From NCBI GenBank assembly GCA_963772975.1, contig CAVYZH010000002.1:310001-374000 (forward strand): DNA of 64,000 bases, written 5' to 3'. The translations under genes were made by a program, and so were the position numbers. This document shows positions 1-8,013 of the stretch, piece by piece (position 1 is the first letter of the stretch; each line of letters starts with the position of its first letter). The notes beneath the pieces are model-generated. The model was given only the letters and a program-made list of their open reading frames with translations. It was not told the origin of the DNA and searched no databases. Source of the DNA: AC-32 sp963772975 (GTDB lineage: Bacteria; Actinomycetota; Thermoleophilia; Gaiellales; Gaiellaceae).

Positions 1-468
1 CACCAGCGGGCGCACCTGGCGCTCGAGCTCGTCCGCGGGGATGCCGTCGAGCGCGAGCACCTTCGAGCCGACCAGCGACTCGCGCCCAGGTGCGGCGACG
101 ACGAAGAGGCCGTCGCTGAACTTGTAGAGGTAGAGCGGAAAGAGGTGCAGCACGCGCCGGTTCGACGAGTCGAGGGGGAAGATGCCCGAGTGGCCGTCAC
201 GCTCGCCGAGCAGGCAGCTGAAGCGCATCAACTCGACCAGCAGCTGGTCGGGCGAGAGACCGTCCGCTCGAGCGGCGAGCCCGTCCGCCGCCGCCTGGAA
301 CGCCGCTTCGGGCGTCGCGTGGAAGGGATCGGGGTGCGCGGTCCGGATCCGCTCCATCAGCAGGCGCACGTCATCCGCTGCGGAAGGTGACGCCGGGCGG
401 GCCGAACCGCTGGCCCCGGAGGCGACGACCACTGCCACGGCGAGAATGGTGAGCAGAATGCGTCGCAT
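1..468 (-). CDS. Secreted S41-peptidase-like protein, N-terminal part (cut by window edge)
   Basis: The first 156 codons lie in the window and the C-terminus is beyond position 1. A hydrophobic signal peptide (residues 3-20) is followed by a segment resembling the N-terminal region of tail-specific (S41) proteases: RIRTAHPDPFH (about 41-51) and GERDGHSGI (about 92-100), then a PDZ-like stretch GSKVLALDG near residue 140. The Ser/Lys catalytic part is not visible, so activity cannot be judged. The ATG at 466-468 is preceded by TAAAGT with a 6-nt gap, suggesting a leaderless message. It diverges from the XRE-cupin gene, and a dyad in the shared 46-bp gap may let that regulator control it. Confidence 0.6.
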   Translation of the reverse strand, partial: MRRILLTILAVAVVVASGASGSARPASPSAADDVRLLMERIRTAHPDPFHATPEAAFQAAADGLAARADGLSPDQLLVELMRFSCLLGERDGHSGIFPLDSSNRRVLHLFPLYLYKFSDGLFVVAAPGRESLVGSKVLALDGIPADELERQVRPLV

Positions 469-474
469 GGCATG

Positions 475-508
475 ACTTTAGCACCACTAAAATCGATATG
501 CCTACACT
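475..508. promoter_or_regulatory. Divergent leaderless promoters with TTTAG-N5-CTAAA dyad
   Basis: On the minus strand TAAAGT (475-480) lies 6 nt before the ATG at 468. On the plus strand TACACT (503-508) lies 6 nt before the GTG at 515. A perfect 5-bp dyad, TTTAG-CACCA-CTAAA (477-491), covers the leftward -10 and lies in the -35 zone of the rightward gene. This is a natural operator position for the adjacent XRE-cupin protein; that link is inferred. Confidence 0.55.
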
Positions 509-514
509 TAAAGC

Positions 515-1087
515 GTGAGCGCAGTCGGCGCAGGTGAGATCCGAGTCGGCGCGAGGCTTCGCGCCCGGCGGCTGGAGCGCGGGCTGACGATGAGCGAGGT
601 GGCCGAGCGGAGCGGGCTGACCGCCGGCTTCATCAGCCAGCTCGAGCGCGACCTGACCTCCGCCTCGCTCTCGTCGCTCTACCGGATCTGCGCCGTGCTC
701 GAGCTGCGCGTGGGCGACCTGATCGACGACGTCCCCTCGGGCCGGCTGATCCGCCGAGACGAGCAGGCCCGTCGCTCGCTGGCGATGGGCGACGCCGAGC
801 ACCTGCTGCTCAGTTCGGGCGACGAGCGGCGCTTCCACATCACCGAGTCGCACATCCCGCCAGGCGGAAGTGCCGGCGAGGAGCTCTACACCCTGCCCGC
901 GGACGTCGAGCTCGTCTACGTACTCAGCGGCTCGCTCGAGCTACGGGTCGGCGAGGAGACGCACGAGCTCGAGCAGGGCGACACGCTCACGTACTCGCCG
1001 CGCGACCCGCACACGTGGCGGAACCCGTCGGAGACCGACGAGGCAGTCGTCCTCTGGACCGCCCTGCCCAATCCGTACGTCGTCTAG
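515..1087 (+). CDS. XRE-family regulator with C-terminal cupin sensor
   Basis: A 190-aa protein with an N-terminal helix-turn-helix of the lambda-repressor type (about 9-63, with SGLTAGFISQLER as the recognition region). A C-terminal cupin_2 barrel follows (about 105-187: PPGGSAGEE, HELEQGDTLTYSPRDPHTWRNPS). Proteins of this architecture bind an operator and sense a small ligand, often regulating an adjacent transport or catabolic gene. The GTG start at 515 is supported by TACACT 6 nt upstream. Its TAG stop shares a CTAG with the convergent acetyltransferase gene. The ligand is unknown. Confidence 0.88.
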   Translation: MSAVGAGEIRVGARLRARRLERGLTMSEVAERSGLTAGFISQLERDLTSASLSSLYRICAVLELRVGDLIDDVPSGRLIRRDEQARRSLAMGDAEHLLLSSGDERRFHITESHIPPGGSAGEELYTLPADVELVYVLSGSLELRVGEETHELEQGDTLTYSPRDPHTWRNPSETDEAVVLWTALPNPYVV

Positions 1088-1548
1088 AGCGTGATCGAGT
1101 AGCCGACGTCGATCGGCTTCGGCGGGAACGGGACGACCCGCGAAGTGCCGTTCTCGACCCACCCGAGCCGCTCGTAGAAGCTTCGCGCACGGTCGTTGTC
1201 TTCGAGCACCCAGAGGTGGCAGCGCTCGCAGCCGCCCGCCCGCTGGCGCGCGAGCACTTCGTCGTGCAGCGCCCGGCCGACGCCGCGCTTCCACCACTGC
1301 GGCAACACGTAGAGGCTCTCGAGCCATTCGTTGCGACAGGCGGCGACGCCCGCCGCGGAACCGTCCTCCTCGGCGACGAGCACGGTCACCTCGCCATCGG
1401 CAAGGAACTCTTCCCAGCGCTGGGCAACCACGCCGGTCGGGTACGGGTAGAGCTCCGGCGGGAAGATGTGCGCGTAGCCCGCGAGCGAGGCGTCCCGCTG
1501 GATCGCGGCTAACGTCGCCGCCTCGTCGGGCCGCGCCTCCCTAATCAC
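1084..1548 (-). CDS. GNAT-family N-acetyltransferase
   Basis: A 154-aa single-domain Gcn5-related acetyltransferase. The acetyl-CoA-binding motif A is visible as WWKRGVGRALHDEV (around 82-95), and NDRARSFYERLGW near the C-terminus is the usual motif B. The substrate cannot be read from sequence. Its GTG overlaps the stop of the upstream dienelactone hydrolase gene as GTGA, so the two are translationally coupled. Confidence 0.88.
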   Translation of the reverse strand: MIREARPDEAATLAAIQRDASLAGYAHIFPPELYPYPTGVVAQRWEEFLADGEVTVLVAEEDGSAAGVAACRNEWLESLYVLPQWWKRGVGRALHDEVLARQRAGGCERCHLWVLEDNDRARSFYERLGWVENGTSRVVPFPPKPIDVGYSITL

Positions 1549-2300
1549 TTGCCGTGGCGCTCGATGAGCTCGAGCGTTCGGTTCCAGGCGTCCTCGGAGG
1601 CGCCCGCGAACTCGTCCTGCTTGCGGTCGAAGAAGCTGTGCGGCGCGCCCTCGTAGACGACGAGCTCATGCTCGACGCCTGCGTCCGAGAGTGCCTGCTC
1701 GAACGCCTCGTTGTCAGCGGGCGTGATGTTCTGGTCGGTCCCGGCCTGGAGGGCGAGGATCGGCCCGTCCATCTTCGAGACGACCTGCTCGGGGCCGGGC
1801 GAGCCGTCAGCGGCGACACCCGGCCGGCCGTAGAAACCGACCGCCCCGGCGAGACCGTGCCCGGCCGCCGCGGCGAGCCAGGACTGTCGACCGCCCATGC
1901 AGAAACCGACGGTGAAGACGGACTCGACACCGAGCGAGCGCAGGTGCGCGACGGCAGCGGAGACGTCAGCCTGGATCTGCTCCGGCGTGACCGCCTCCAC
2001 GTGCGGCCGGTACTCGAACTCCTCGCCGCGCTTCTCGGGCCCGGCCGTGCGGCCGAAGTAGTCCAACGCGAGCGCCGTGTAGCCGCGCTCGGCGAAGCGC
2101 AGCGCCAGCTCCTCGTAGAAGCGGTAGAGGCCGCGCACGTCCGGCAGGATCACGACGCCCTTCGTCGAGGGCTCGTCCGGAGTGGCCAGGAACGCGGCGA
2201 AGTGGTTCCCGTCGCGCGCCTCGAGCACGAGATCGTCGTGCGAGACCGCCGCGCCGAGGATGACCGGAATCGGCGGCGAGGAATCGAGGTCGAAGCACAC
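1545..2300 (-). CDS. Dienelactone hydrolase family protein
   Basis: A 251-aa alpha/beta hydrolase. The dienelactone-hydrolase nucleophile motif GFCMGG puts the catalytic Cys near residue 134. Asp189 (AGTDQ) and His221 (GAPHSFF) complete the Cys-Asp-His triad. Family members open lactones such as dienelactone in ring-cleavage pathways, but many have unknown substrates, and no aromatic-degradation genes are nearby. The GTG at 2300 was chosen because mutY diverges just upstream. TAGACT lies 11 nt before it, implying only a few bases of leader. Confidence 0.87.
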   Translation of the reverse strand: MCFDLDSSPPIPVILGAAVSHDDLVLEARDGNHFAAFLATPDEPSTKGVVILPDVRGLYRFYEELALRFAERGYTALALDYFGRTAGPEKRGEEFEYRPHVEAVTPEQIQADVSAAVAHLRSLGVESVFTVGFCMGGRQSWLAAAAGHGLAGAVGFYGRPGVAADGSPGPEQVVSKMDGPILALQAGTDQNITPADNEAFEQALSDAGVEHELVVYEGAPHSFFDRKQDEFAGASEDAWNRTLELIERHGK

Positions 2301-2311
2301 GGCCGGAACGC

Positions 2312-2321
2312 AGTCTAGGGT
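2312..2321. promoter_or_regulatory. Overlapping divergent -10 boxes of mutY and the hydrolase
   Basis: The 10-mer AGTCTAGGGT reads TAGGGT on the plus strand (2316-2321, 7 nt before the mutY GTG). On the minus strand it reads TAGACT (2312-2317, 11 nt before the hydrolase GTG). The two boxes share a TA, so simultaneous open complexes are sterically unlikely. Confidence 0.5.
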
Positions 2322-2328
2322 CTCGCGG

Positions 2329-3006
2329 GTGAGGGAGGCGCTGCTCGACTGGTACGCCGAGCGCGGCCGTGAGCTGCCGTGGCGGGAGACGCGCGAGCCG
2401 TACGCGGTCCTCGTCTCCGAGGTGATGCTGCAGCAGACGCAGGCCTCGCGCGTCGTGCCGCGCTGGCTCGCCTGGCTCGAGCGCTGGCCGACAGCGCAGG
2501 CGCTCTCTGCCGCGGTCACGGCCGAGGTGATCCGCGAGTGGCAGGGGCTCGGCTACAACCGGCGCGCGATCAGCCTGCAGCGGGCGGCGCGGGTCGTCGC
2601 CGAGCGCGGCTGGCCCGCCGACCTGACCGAGCTGCCGGGCGTCGGCCCCTACACGGCGGCCGCGGTCGGCTGCTTCGCCTTCGGTCGGCCGGTGCTGCCG
2701 GTGGACGTGAACGTGCGCCGCGTCCAGGAGCGCACGGGCCATGAGTTCGACCACACCTGCGCGCAGGCGCTGATGGATCTCGGCGCGACGGTCTGCATCG
2801 CGCGCGTGCCGCGCTGCGGCGAGTGCCCGCTCGCCTCCGCCTGTCCCTCGCGCGGGCAGCGCTTCGAGCCACTGCGCACGCAGGGCCCGTTCGAAGGCTC
2901 GTTCCGCCAGCGGCGGGGCGCGGCGCTACGAGCACTGCTCGCGGGTGTCGATCCCGGCGACGAGGAAGCCGTCGCGGCGCTCGCCGCCGACGGGCTCGTC
3001 CCCTAG
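2329..3006 (+). CDS. mutY: A/G-specific adenine glycosylase
   Basis: A DNA repair glycosylase that removes adenine opposite 8-oxoguanine. The 225-aa protein keeps the catalytic Glu31 in SEVMLQQTQ, the helix-hairpin-helix LPGVGPYTAAAV (about 102-113), catalytic Asp126 in PVDVNVRRV, and a 4Fe-4S cluster of Cx6Cx2Cx5C form (Cys156, 163, 166, 172). It is much shorter than E. coli MutY (350 aa) and lacks the C-terminal NUDIX-like 8-oxoG recognition domain. The GTG at 2329 follows TAGGGT with a 7-nt gap. The stop forms a shared CTAG with the convergent gene. Confidence 0.93.
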   Translation: MREALLDWYAERGRELPWRETREPYAVLVSEVMLQQTQASRVVPRWLAWLERWPTAQALSAAVTAEVIREWQGLGYNRRAISLQRAARVVAERGWPADLTELPGVGPYTAAAVGCFAFGRPVLPVDVNVRRVQERTGHEFDHTCAQALMDLGATVCIARVPRCGECPLASACPSRGQRFEPLRTQGPFEGSFRQRRGAALRALLAGVDPGDEEAVAALAADGLVP

Positions 3007-3707
3007 CCGGGGCCGGGGTGCCGCATCCAGACGTTCGGCTCGCGGTAGACGCCGCGGTCCTGCTCGCGGTCGATCTCGATCGGGACGAGCGCGCCCTCGA
3101 CGACATAGCTTCCGCTCTCGGGGAACTCAAGGCCGCACCATTCCTCGAGCTCGGCCACCGTCCCCTCCGAGACGAGCGAGTCCGGCGCGATCCCGACGAG
3201 CTCCGCGCCGAGCCGTTCGTGAGCGCGGAGCCACGGGTCGAAGAGCAGGCCGTCCTCGCGCCGCCACTCGACGTAGTGCTCGATCGGCGTCAGCGGGTAG
3301 CGGTGTTTGAGCGTCGGCCTGACCGGCGCGACCAGCTCCCAGCCTCGGGCATGCGCCAGCCCGCGCATGTGCTCGAGCATCGTGCGCGAGAGGCCGCGCT
3401 GCTGGACGTCAGGATCGATCAAGATCGCGATCGCGCACAGCCGGTCGGGCTCGTCGGCATCGAAGCCGTCGCGCAGCGCGTCGCGCCATGCGCCCGGCAT
3501 CCCGGCGACCGGAATCGAGTTGCCCTCGGCCAGCATGCGGCCCTCGTCGACCAGCGCGAACTGGAACTCCGGCCGCTCCTCGTAGAGCCGGCCCCAGTTG
3601 GCGTTCGAGATCTCGTCGTGCATGACGATCTCCGGCCACGCACGCCGCAGTACTTGCCGGAACGCGTCGCTGCGGCGGATCTCCGGGTCGACCTGGACGA
3701 TCTTCAT
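3003..3707 (-). CDS. GNAT-like acetyltransferase downstream of ispF
   Basis: A 234-aa protein with a GNAT fold in its centre: CAIAILIDPDVQQRGLSRTMLEHM (about 91-114) is the motif A region. The substrate is unknown. It is the last gene of the carD-ispD-ispF string, and its ATG overlaps the ispF stop as ATGA. Coupling to isoprenoid genes does not by itself imply a role in that pathway. Confidence 0.75.
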   Translation of the reverse strand: MKIVQVDPEIRRSDAFRQVLRRAWPEIVMHDEISNANWGRLYEERPEFQFALVDEGRMLAEGNSIPVAGMPGAWRDALRDGFDADEPDRLCAIAILIDPDVQQRGLSRTMLEHMRGLAHARGWELVAPVRPTLKHRYPLTPIEHYVEWRREDGLLFDPWLRAHERLGAELVGIAPDSLVSEGTVAELEEWCGLEFPESGSYVVEGALVPIEIDREQDRGVYREPNVWMRHPGPG

Positions 3708-4171
3708 TCGACCAATGCGACCGCGAACGCGGCGAGCCCTTCGCCCCGGCCGGTGAAGCCAAGCTTGTCGGTGGTCGTCGCCCGTACGTTCACGCGGCCG
3801 AGGTCGACGCCCATCGCCTCGGCGAGCTTCCCACGCATCGCTTCCCGCAGCGGTGCGATACGCGGCTCCTCGCCGACGAGCACGCAGTCCGCGTTCGCGA
3901 GCTCGAAGCCGGCCTCGCGCACCTGGGCGTAGGCGCGCGAGAGCAGGTCGAGCGACGACGCGCCCTCCCACTCCGCCGCGCCCGAGGGGAACAGCGACCC
4001 GATGTCGCCCAGCCCGGCCGCGCCGAGCACCGCGTCGATCAGGGCGTGCGCGACCACGTCGCCGTCGGAGTGGCCCGCGAGCCCTCGCGGCGAGTCGACC
4101 TCGACCCCACCGAGCACGAGCGGCACGCCCTCGACCAGCGCGTGCGCGTCCACGCCGAGACCGACTCTCAT
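3704..4171 (-). CDS. ispF: 2-C-methyl-D-erythritol 2,4-cyclodiphosphate synthase
   Basis: The cyclising step of the MEP isoprenoid pathway. The 155-aa length is typical. The metal ligands Asp8, His10 and His42 are all present (GVDAH at 6-10, VAHALIDA from 40), with the GHSDGD signature at 33-38 and the TTTDKLGF substrate loop near 131-138. It follows ispD with an ATGA overlap, the usual ispDF order. Confidence 0.96.
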   Translation of the reverse strand: MRVGLGVDAHALVEGVPLVLGGVEVDSPRGLAGHSDGDVVAHALIDAVLGAAGLGDIGSLFPSGAAEWEGASSLDLLSRAYAQVREAGFELANADCVLVGEEPRIAPLREAMRGKLAEAMGVDLGRVNVRATTTDKLGFTGRGEGLAAFAVALVE

Positions 4172-4836
4172 TCGAGCCAGCTCTCCACGAGCGCCAGGTC
4201 GTCGGCATCGGTCACCTTCAGCAAACGCCGGTCACCCTCGACGACCTTGATCCGGCCGCCCTGGGACTCGACCAGCGACGCGCAGTCGGTCGCCGCTGAG
4301 ACGTCGCCGCTCACCGCCCGGCGCAGTGCGTCGGCGAGGAACGCCTGCGGCGTCTGCACCGCGACCAGGTCGTCGCGCGGCACCGTCTCGACCACGCGGT
4401 CGCCCTCGACGCGCTTGACGGTGTCCGCGAGCGGCACGGCCGGGACGACGCCGTCCCAACCCTCGGATAGCGGCGTAAGCACGCGCTCGATCACCTCTTC
4501 GGGCAGCAGCGGCCGCGCGGCGTCATGCACTAGGACAACCGCGGCGTCCCCGGGCACCTCCTCGAGCGCCAGCCGCACCGACTCGGAACGCGATTCCCCG
4601 CCGGTGACAGCGGAGCTGACCTTGGTCGCGGCGATCTCCTCGGCGACGAGGATCGACGGCTCCTCCCAGTCCGGCGGCGCCGCGATCACGATCGCGTCGA
4701 TCCAGCCGGATTCCTCGAGGCGCTCCAGCGACTCGGCGAGCAGCGGACGGCCGCCCAGGCGCGCGAATGCCTTCGGCCGGTCGGAGCCGAGCCGCTCGCC
4801 GCGACCTGCCGCAGCGAGGACGGCCCAGACCGACAC
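4168..4836 (-). CDS. ispD: 2-C-methyl-D-erythritol 4-phosphate cytidylyltransferase
   Basis: The CTP-dependent step of the MEP pathway. The 222-aa protein has the nucleotide-binding loop LAAAGRGERLGSDRPKAF (about 7-24), the HDAARPL motif (about 105-111) and TPQAFLADAL (about 162-171). The GTG start at 4836 is fixed by TAGGCT six bases upstream. That box includes the carD stop codon, so ispD can be transcribed from its own leaderless promoter as well as by read-through from carD. Confidence 0.95.
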   Translation of the reverse strand: MSVWAVLAAAGRGERLGSDRPKAFARLGGRPLLAESLERLEESGWIDAIVIAAPPDWEEPSILVAEEIAATKVSSAVTGGESRSESVRLALEEVPGDAAVVLVHDAARPLLPEEVIERVLTPLSEGWDGVVPAVPLADTVKRVEGDRVVETVPRDDLVAVQTPQAFLADALRRAVSGDVSAATDCASLVESQGGRIKVVEGDRRLLKVTDADDLALVESWLE

Positions 4837-4842
4837 AAGTCG

Positions 4843-4848
4843 AGCCTA
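4843..4848 (-). promoter_or_regulatory. ispD leaderless -10 box containing the carD stop
   Basis: On the minus strand TAGGCT is followed by CGACTT and then GTG. The TAG of the box is the carD stop codon (4846-4848). It is one of several stop-in-promoter junctions in the window. Confidence 0.55.
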
Positions 4849-5370
4849 GGCGGTAGCGGCGACTTTCGCGGTCGGCTTCTTCTTCTTGCCGCCGCGCTCG
4901 AGGACGCCGTCCAGCCACTCGGCCGCTTCGTCCTCGTCCATCTCCTTGGCGTACATCAGCTCGGAGGCGAGGATCTTCTTCGCCTTCACGAACATCTGCT
5001 TCTCGCCCGTGGAGAGGCCCTTCTCGTGGTCGCGGAGCGAGAGGTTCCGCACCACCTCGGCGAGCTCGAAGATGTCGCCGGTCTTCATCTTGTCGCGGTT
5101 GTGCTTGAAGCGCCTGTTCCAGTTCTTCGGCATCGTCGTGCCGCTGCCCGTAAGCGCCTTCAGCACCTTCGAGACCATCTGCTCGTCGATCACCTTCCGC
5201 AGCCCAACCCGGTCGGCATTGTCGGCTGGGACGTTCACCGTCATGTCGTTGTGGAGAATCTTGATCGTCAGGTACTCGCGCTTCTCTCCCAGCACCTCGC
5301 GCGTCTCCTTCTTGACGACCGTTCCTGCCCCGTGGTGTGGGTACACCACCTTGTCACCGACCTTGTACAA
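4846..5370 (-). CDS. carD: CarD/CdnL RNA-polymerase-binding regulator
   Basis: A 174-aa protein with an N-terminal RNAP beta-binding Tudor-like domain (VGDKVVYPHHGAGTV, about 4-18) and a helical C-terminal DNA-binding domain (WNRRFKHNRDKMKTGD, then LSLRDHEKGLSTGEKQMF). CarD stabilises open complexes at promoters. A Lys/Ala-rich tail of about 15 residues follows. The TTG start (TTG TAC AAG) sits about 7 nt after GGAGG. Unlike many genes here it therefore has a leader and a Shine-Dalgarno site. It heads the carD-ispD-ispF string seen in many actinobacteria. Confidence 0.94.
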   Translation of the reverse strand: MYKVGDKVVYPHHGAGTVVKKETREVLGEKREYLTIKILHNDMTVNVPADNADRVGLRKVIDEQMVSKVLKALTGSGTTMPKNWNRRFKHNRDKMKTGDIFELAEVVRNLSLRDHEKGLSTGEKQMFVKAKKILASELMYAKEMDEDEAAEWLDGVLERGGKKKKPTAKVAATA

Positions 5371-5446
5371 CGCCGTGCCTCCCCGTTCGAAGTTGGCTTA
5401 TCCGCAACGAAGCCGGCGGGTGATGCTTCCGCCGGCAAGCCCAACC

Positions 5447-5452
5447 AGTCTA
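5447..5452 (-). promoter_or_regulatory. Candidate carD -10 box
   Basis: Within the 132-bp gap between disA and carD, the minus strand carries TTTTTGCTAGACT. TAGACT at 5447-5452 is a good -10, giving a leader of about 70 nt that ends in the GGAGG site. The stretch 5451-5495 is unusually AT-rich for this genome. No convincing -35 was found. Confidence 0.35.
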
Positions 5453-5502
5453 GCAAAAATCGCTGGAAACAGCCCCTTTTTCGGGAAAAGCCCTGCTCAG
5501 AG

Positions 5503-6657
5503 CTAGATCTGGAGGTAGCGGTCGACGAGATTGTGCTCCTGGAGCCGGCGCAGGCCCTCCCGGATCTCCCGGGCGCGAACGGTGCCGACGCCTTCGACCG
5601 CCTCCAGCTCGCGTTGCGACGCGCGAACGATCCCGTCCAACCCGTCCAGGCTCGCGACCACGCGCTTGACCACCCCGTCGGGCAGACGTGGGATGTGGGA
5701 GAGGACGCGGTAGCCGCGCGGCGAGACCGCATGGTCGAGCGGATTGACGCTCGCCGGGTATCCGATCACGGCGAGCAGCTCGAACTCGAGCAGCTGGTTG
5801 TATGGCAGCCCGGCGAGCGCCTCGAGGCCTTCCTGCGTCCGGGCCGCGCCGCCCTCGGCGTGGTAGTCGTACACGAGTGCGGCCTTCTCGTCGGGCACGT
5901 CCGCAACGAGCTCGTCGAGCTGCATCCGGATCAGCCGCCCTTCCTCGCCGAGCTCGACGCAGGCGCGCTCGACCTCCTCGGCCATGCGCGTCGTCAGCTC
6001 GGCCCGCTGCAGGACGACGAGCACGTCGTCGAGCATCACCGCGTTCTGGAACTCGAGCGCCGTCAGCCGGGTCAGCACCTGCTCGAGCCGGGCGCGGTAG
6101 GTCTCGAGCGTCGAGAGCGCCTGGTTGGTCTTGGAGAGCACGTCGGCGATCGGCTCGAGCTGGTAGCGGCTCTGGCCGACGAAGACCGTCACCGTCTCGC
6201 GCTGCTGCGAGATCGAGATCACGAGCGCGTCGGTCTGCTTGGCCACGCGCTCGGCTGTGCGGTGCCGCGTGCCAGTCTCGTCCGAAGCGATCGTCGGATC
6301 TGGCATCAGCTGCACGTTCGCATAGGCGAGCTTCGTGCTGCCGGCGTTGACGATGATCGCGCCGTCCATCTTCGCGAGCTCGTAGAGCAGCTGCGGCGTG
6401 AACGGGACCTCGAGCTTGATCCCGCCGCTGAACAGGAACGCGAGCTCGTTCGGCTCGCCGATCACGATCAGGGCGCCCTCGCGGGAGCGGATGATGTCGT
6501 CGATCGCCGAGCGCAGCGCAGTGCCTGGCGCGATGCGGCTGACGGCGGCGAGGATCTTGGAGTCGAGGCGGGGGTCGTGCTGAGTGGGATGGCGGAGGAT
6601 GCCCAGCGGGGGCGGGGTCCGGGGGTCGGTCCTATCCTGGCTCGGCTCGCTCTGCAT
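5503..6657 (-). CDS. disA: Diadenylate cyclase with DNA-integrity scanning domain
   Basis: Makes the second messenger c-di-AMP from two ATP. The 384-aa protein contains the DAC domain with its DGA (98-100) and RHR (131-133) motifs, a helical linker, and a C-terminal helix-hairpin-helix DNA-binding domain (ELEAVEGVGTVRAREIREGL, about 351-370). It follows radA with a 26-bp overlap. The radA-disA pairing is conserved in many Gram-positives, where RadA inhibits DisA and both act on recombination intermediates. Confidence 0.96.
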   Translation of the reverse strand: MQSEPSQDRTDPRTPPPLGILRHPTQHDPRLDSKILAAVSRIAPGTALRSAIDDIIRSREGALIVIGEPNELAFLFSGGIKLEVPFTPQLLYELAKMDGAIIVNAGSTKLAYANVQLMPDPTIASDETGTRHRTAERVAKQTDALVISISQQRETVTVFVGQSRYQLEPIADVLSKTNQALSTLETYRARLEQVLTRLTALEFQNAVMLDDVLVVLQRAELTTRMAEEVERACVELGEEGRLIRMQLDELVADVPDEKAALVYDYHAEGGAARTQEGLEALAGLPYNQLLEFELLAVIGYPASVNPLDHAVSPRGYRVLSHIPRLPDGVVKRVVASLDGLDGIVRASQRELEAVEGVGTVRAREIREGLRRLQEHNLVDRYLQI

Positions 6658-7975
6658 CGATTCCCGCCTTTGCAGCCTGGCTCAGCGTCTCGGCTTCCAG
6701 CACGTGCAGTTTGCCACGCGTCGGTGTGCCGGCCGGGGCGACCGCGGCGACGAGGCCGAGCTTGGCGCACTCCTCGAGCCTGCGCTCGGACTGGGTTGCG
6801 GGGCGCAGCCGGCCGGTGAGGCCGACCTCACCAAAGGCTGCGACCTGCGGCTTGACGGGCGCACCCTTGGCGGCGGAGACGATTGCCAGCGCAATCGCCA
6901 GGTCGGCGCCGGGCTCGTCGATGCGGACGCCGCCGGCGACGTTGACGAAGACGTCGGCCTGCCCGAGCGCGATCCGCGCGTGCCGCGAGAGAACGGCGAC
7001 GATCATCGCCAGGCGCTTCGGATCGACGCCGGTACCGACGCGGCGCGGCATCGCCAGGTCAGTCGGCGCCACGAGCGCCTGGATCTCGAGCAGCAGCGGC
7101 CGCGAGCCCTCGAGCACGCAGCCGACGGCGGCGCCGATCTCGCCCTCGACGGTGCGGCCGAAGAGCTCCGACGGCTCCGGCACGCCGACGAGGCCGGTGC
7201 CGGTCATCTCGAAGACCGCGAGCTCGTTCGTCGAGCCGAAGCGGTTCTTCGAGGCGCGCAGGACACGGTGCTCGTGGTAGCGGTCGCCCTCGAACTGGAG
7301 CACGCAGTCGACGAGGTGCTCGAGCACGCGCGGGCCGGCGACCGCCCCGTCCTTGGTCACGTGCCCGACGAGGATCGTGGCGACGCCGCTCTCCTTCGCC
7401 ACGCGCAGCAGCCGGCCCGCAGCCTCGCGGACCTGGCCTACCGACCCCGGCGCCGAGCCGAGGTCGGACGAGTAGAGCGTCTGCACCGAGTCGATCACGC
7501 AGACGTCGGGCCGCTCCTGCTCGAGAGTCGCGCAAACGACGTCGAGCTCCGTCGCAGCGAGGATCTCGACGTTCTCGGCGCCGCCGAGGCGCGCGGCGCG
7601 GAGCTTCACCTGCGCGGCCGACTCCTCGCCCGTCACCAGCACGGCGCGCCGCTCCTTCGAGATCGCCGCCAGCGCGCTCAGCAGCAGGGTCGACTTGCCG
7701 ACTCCGGGCTCACCGCCGACGAGCACGAGCGACGCGGGCACGAGACCGCCGCCGAGCACTCGGTCGAGCTCTGGCACGCCGGTCGGGATCCGGTCGGCCT
7801 CCTCGGCCTTGACGTCGACCAGTCGCAGCGTTGCCTTCGGCCCGGTCGGCCGAGCATCGGCCGGGACGTCCTCGACGAGCGTGCCGAACTCGCCGCACTG
7901 CGGGCACTTGCCGAACCAGCGCCCGGCCGAGTAGCCGCAGTCGGTGCACGCGAACTGGGTCGCAGCCTTCGCCAC
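6632..7975 (-). CDS. radA: DNA repair protein RadA
   Basis: A 447-aa RecA-like ATPase with an N-terminal zinc finger (Cys10, 13, 24, 27), Walker A GGEPGVGKST (87-96), the RadA-specific KNRFG motif (243-247) and a C-terminal Lon-protease-like domain. It drives branch migration of recombination intermediates. The GTG at 7975 is preceded by TAGGCT (7982-7987 on the minus strand) with a 6-nt gap, so the radA-disA message is probably leaderless. Confidence 0.96.
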   Translation of the reverse strand: MAKAATQFACTDCGYSAGRWFGKCPQCGEFGTLVEDVPADARPTGPKATLRLVDVKAEEADRIPTGVPELDRVLGGGLVPASLVLVGGEPGVGKSTLLLSALAAISKERRAVLVTGEESAAQVKLRAARLGGAENVEILAATELDVVCATLEQERPDVCVIDSVQTLYSSDLGSAPGSVGQVREAAGRLLRVAKESGVATILVGHVTKDGAVAGPRVLEHLVDCVLQFEGDRYHEHRVLRASKNRFGSTNELAVFEMTGTGLVGVPEPSELFGRTVEGEIGAAVGCVLEGSRPLLLEIQALVAPTDLAMPRRVGTGVDPKRLAMIVAVLSRHARIALGQADVFVNVAGGVRIDEPGADLAIALAIVSAAKGAPVKPQVAAFGEVGLTGRLRPATQSERRLEECAKLGLVAAVAPAGTPTRGKLHVLEAETLSQAAKAGIDAERAEPG

Positions 7976-8013
7976 CCGAACAGCCTACGAGCGGCCGCGG
8001 ACGCCGACTGTGC

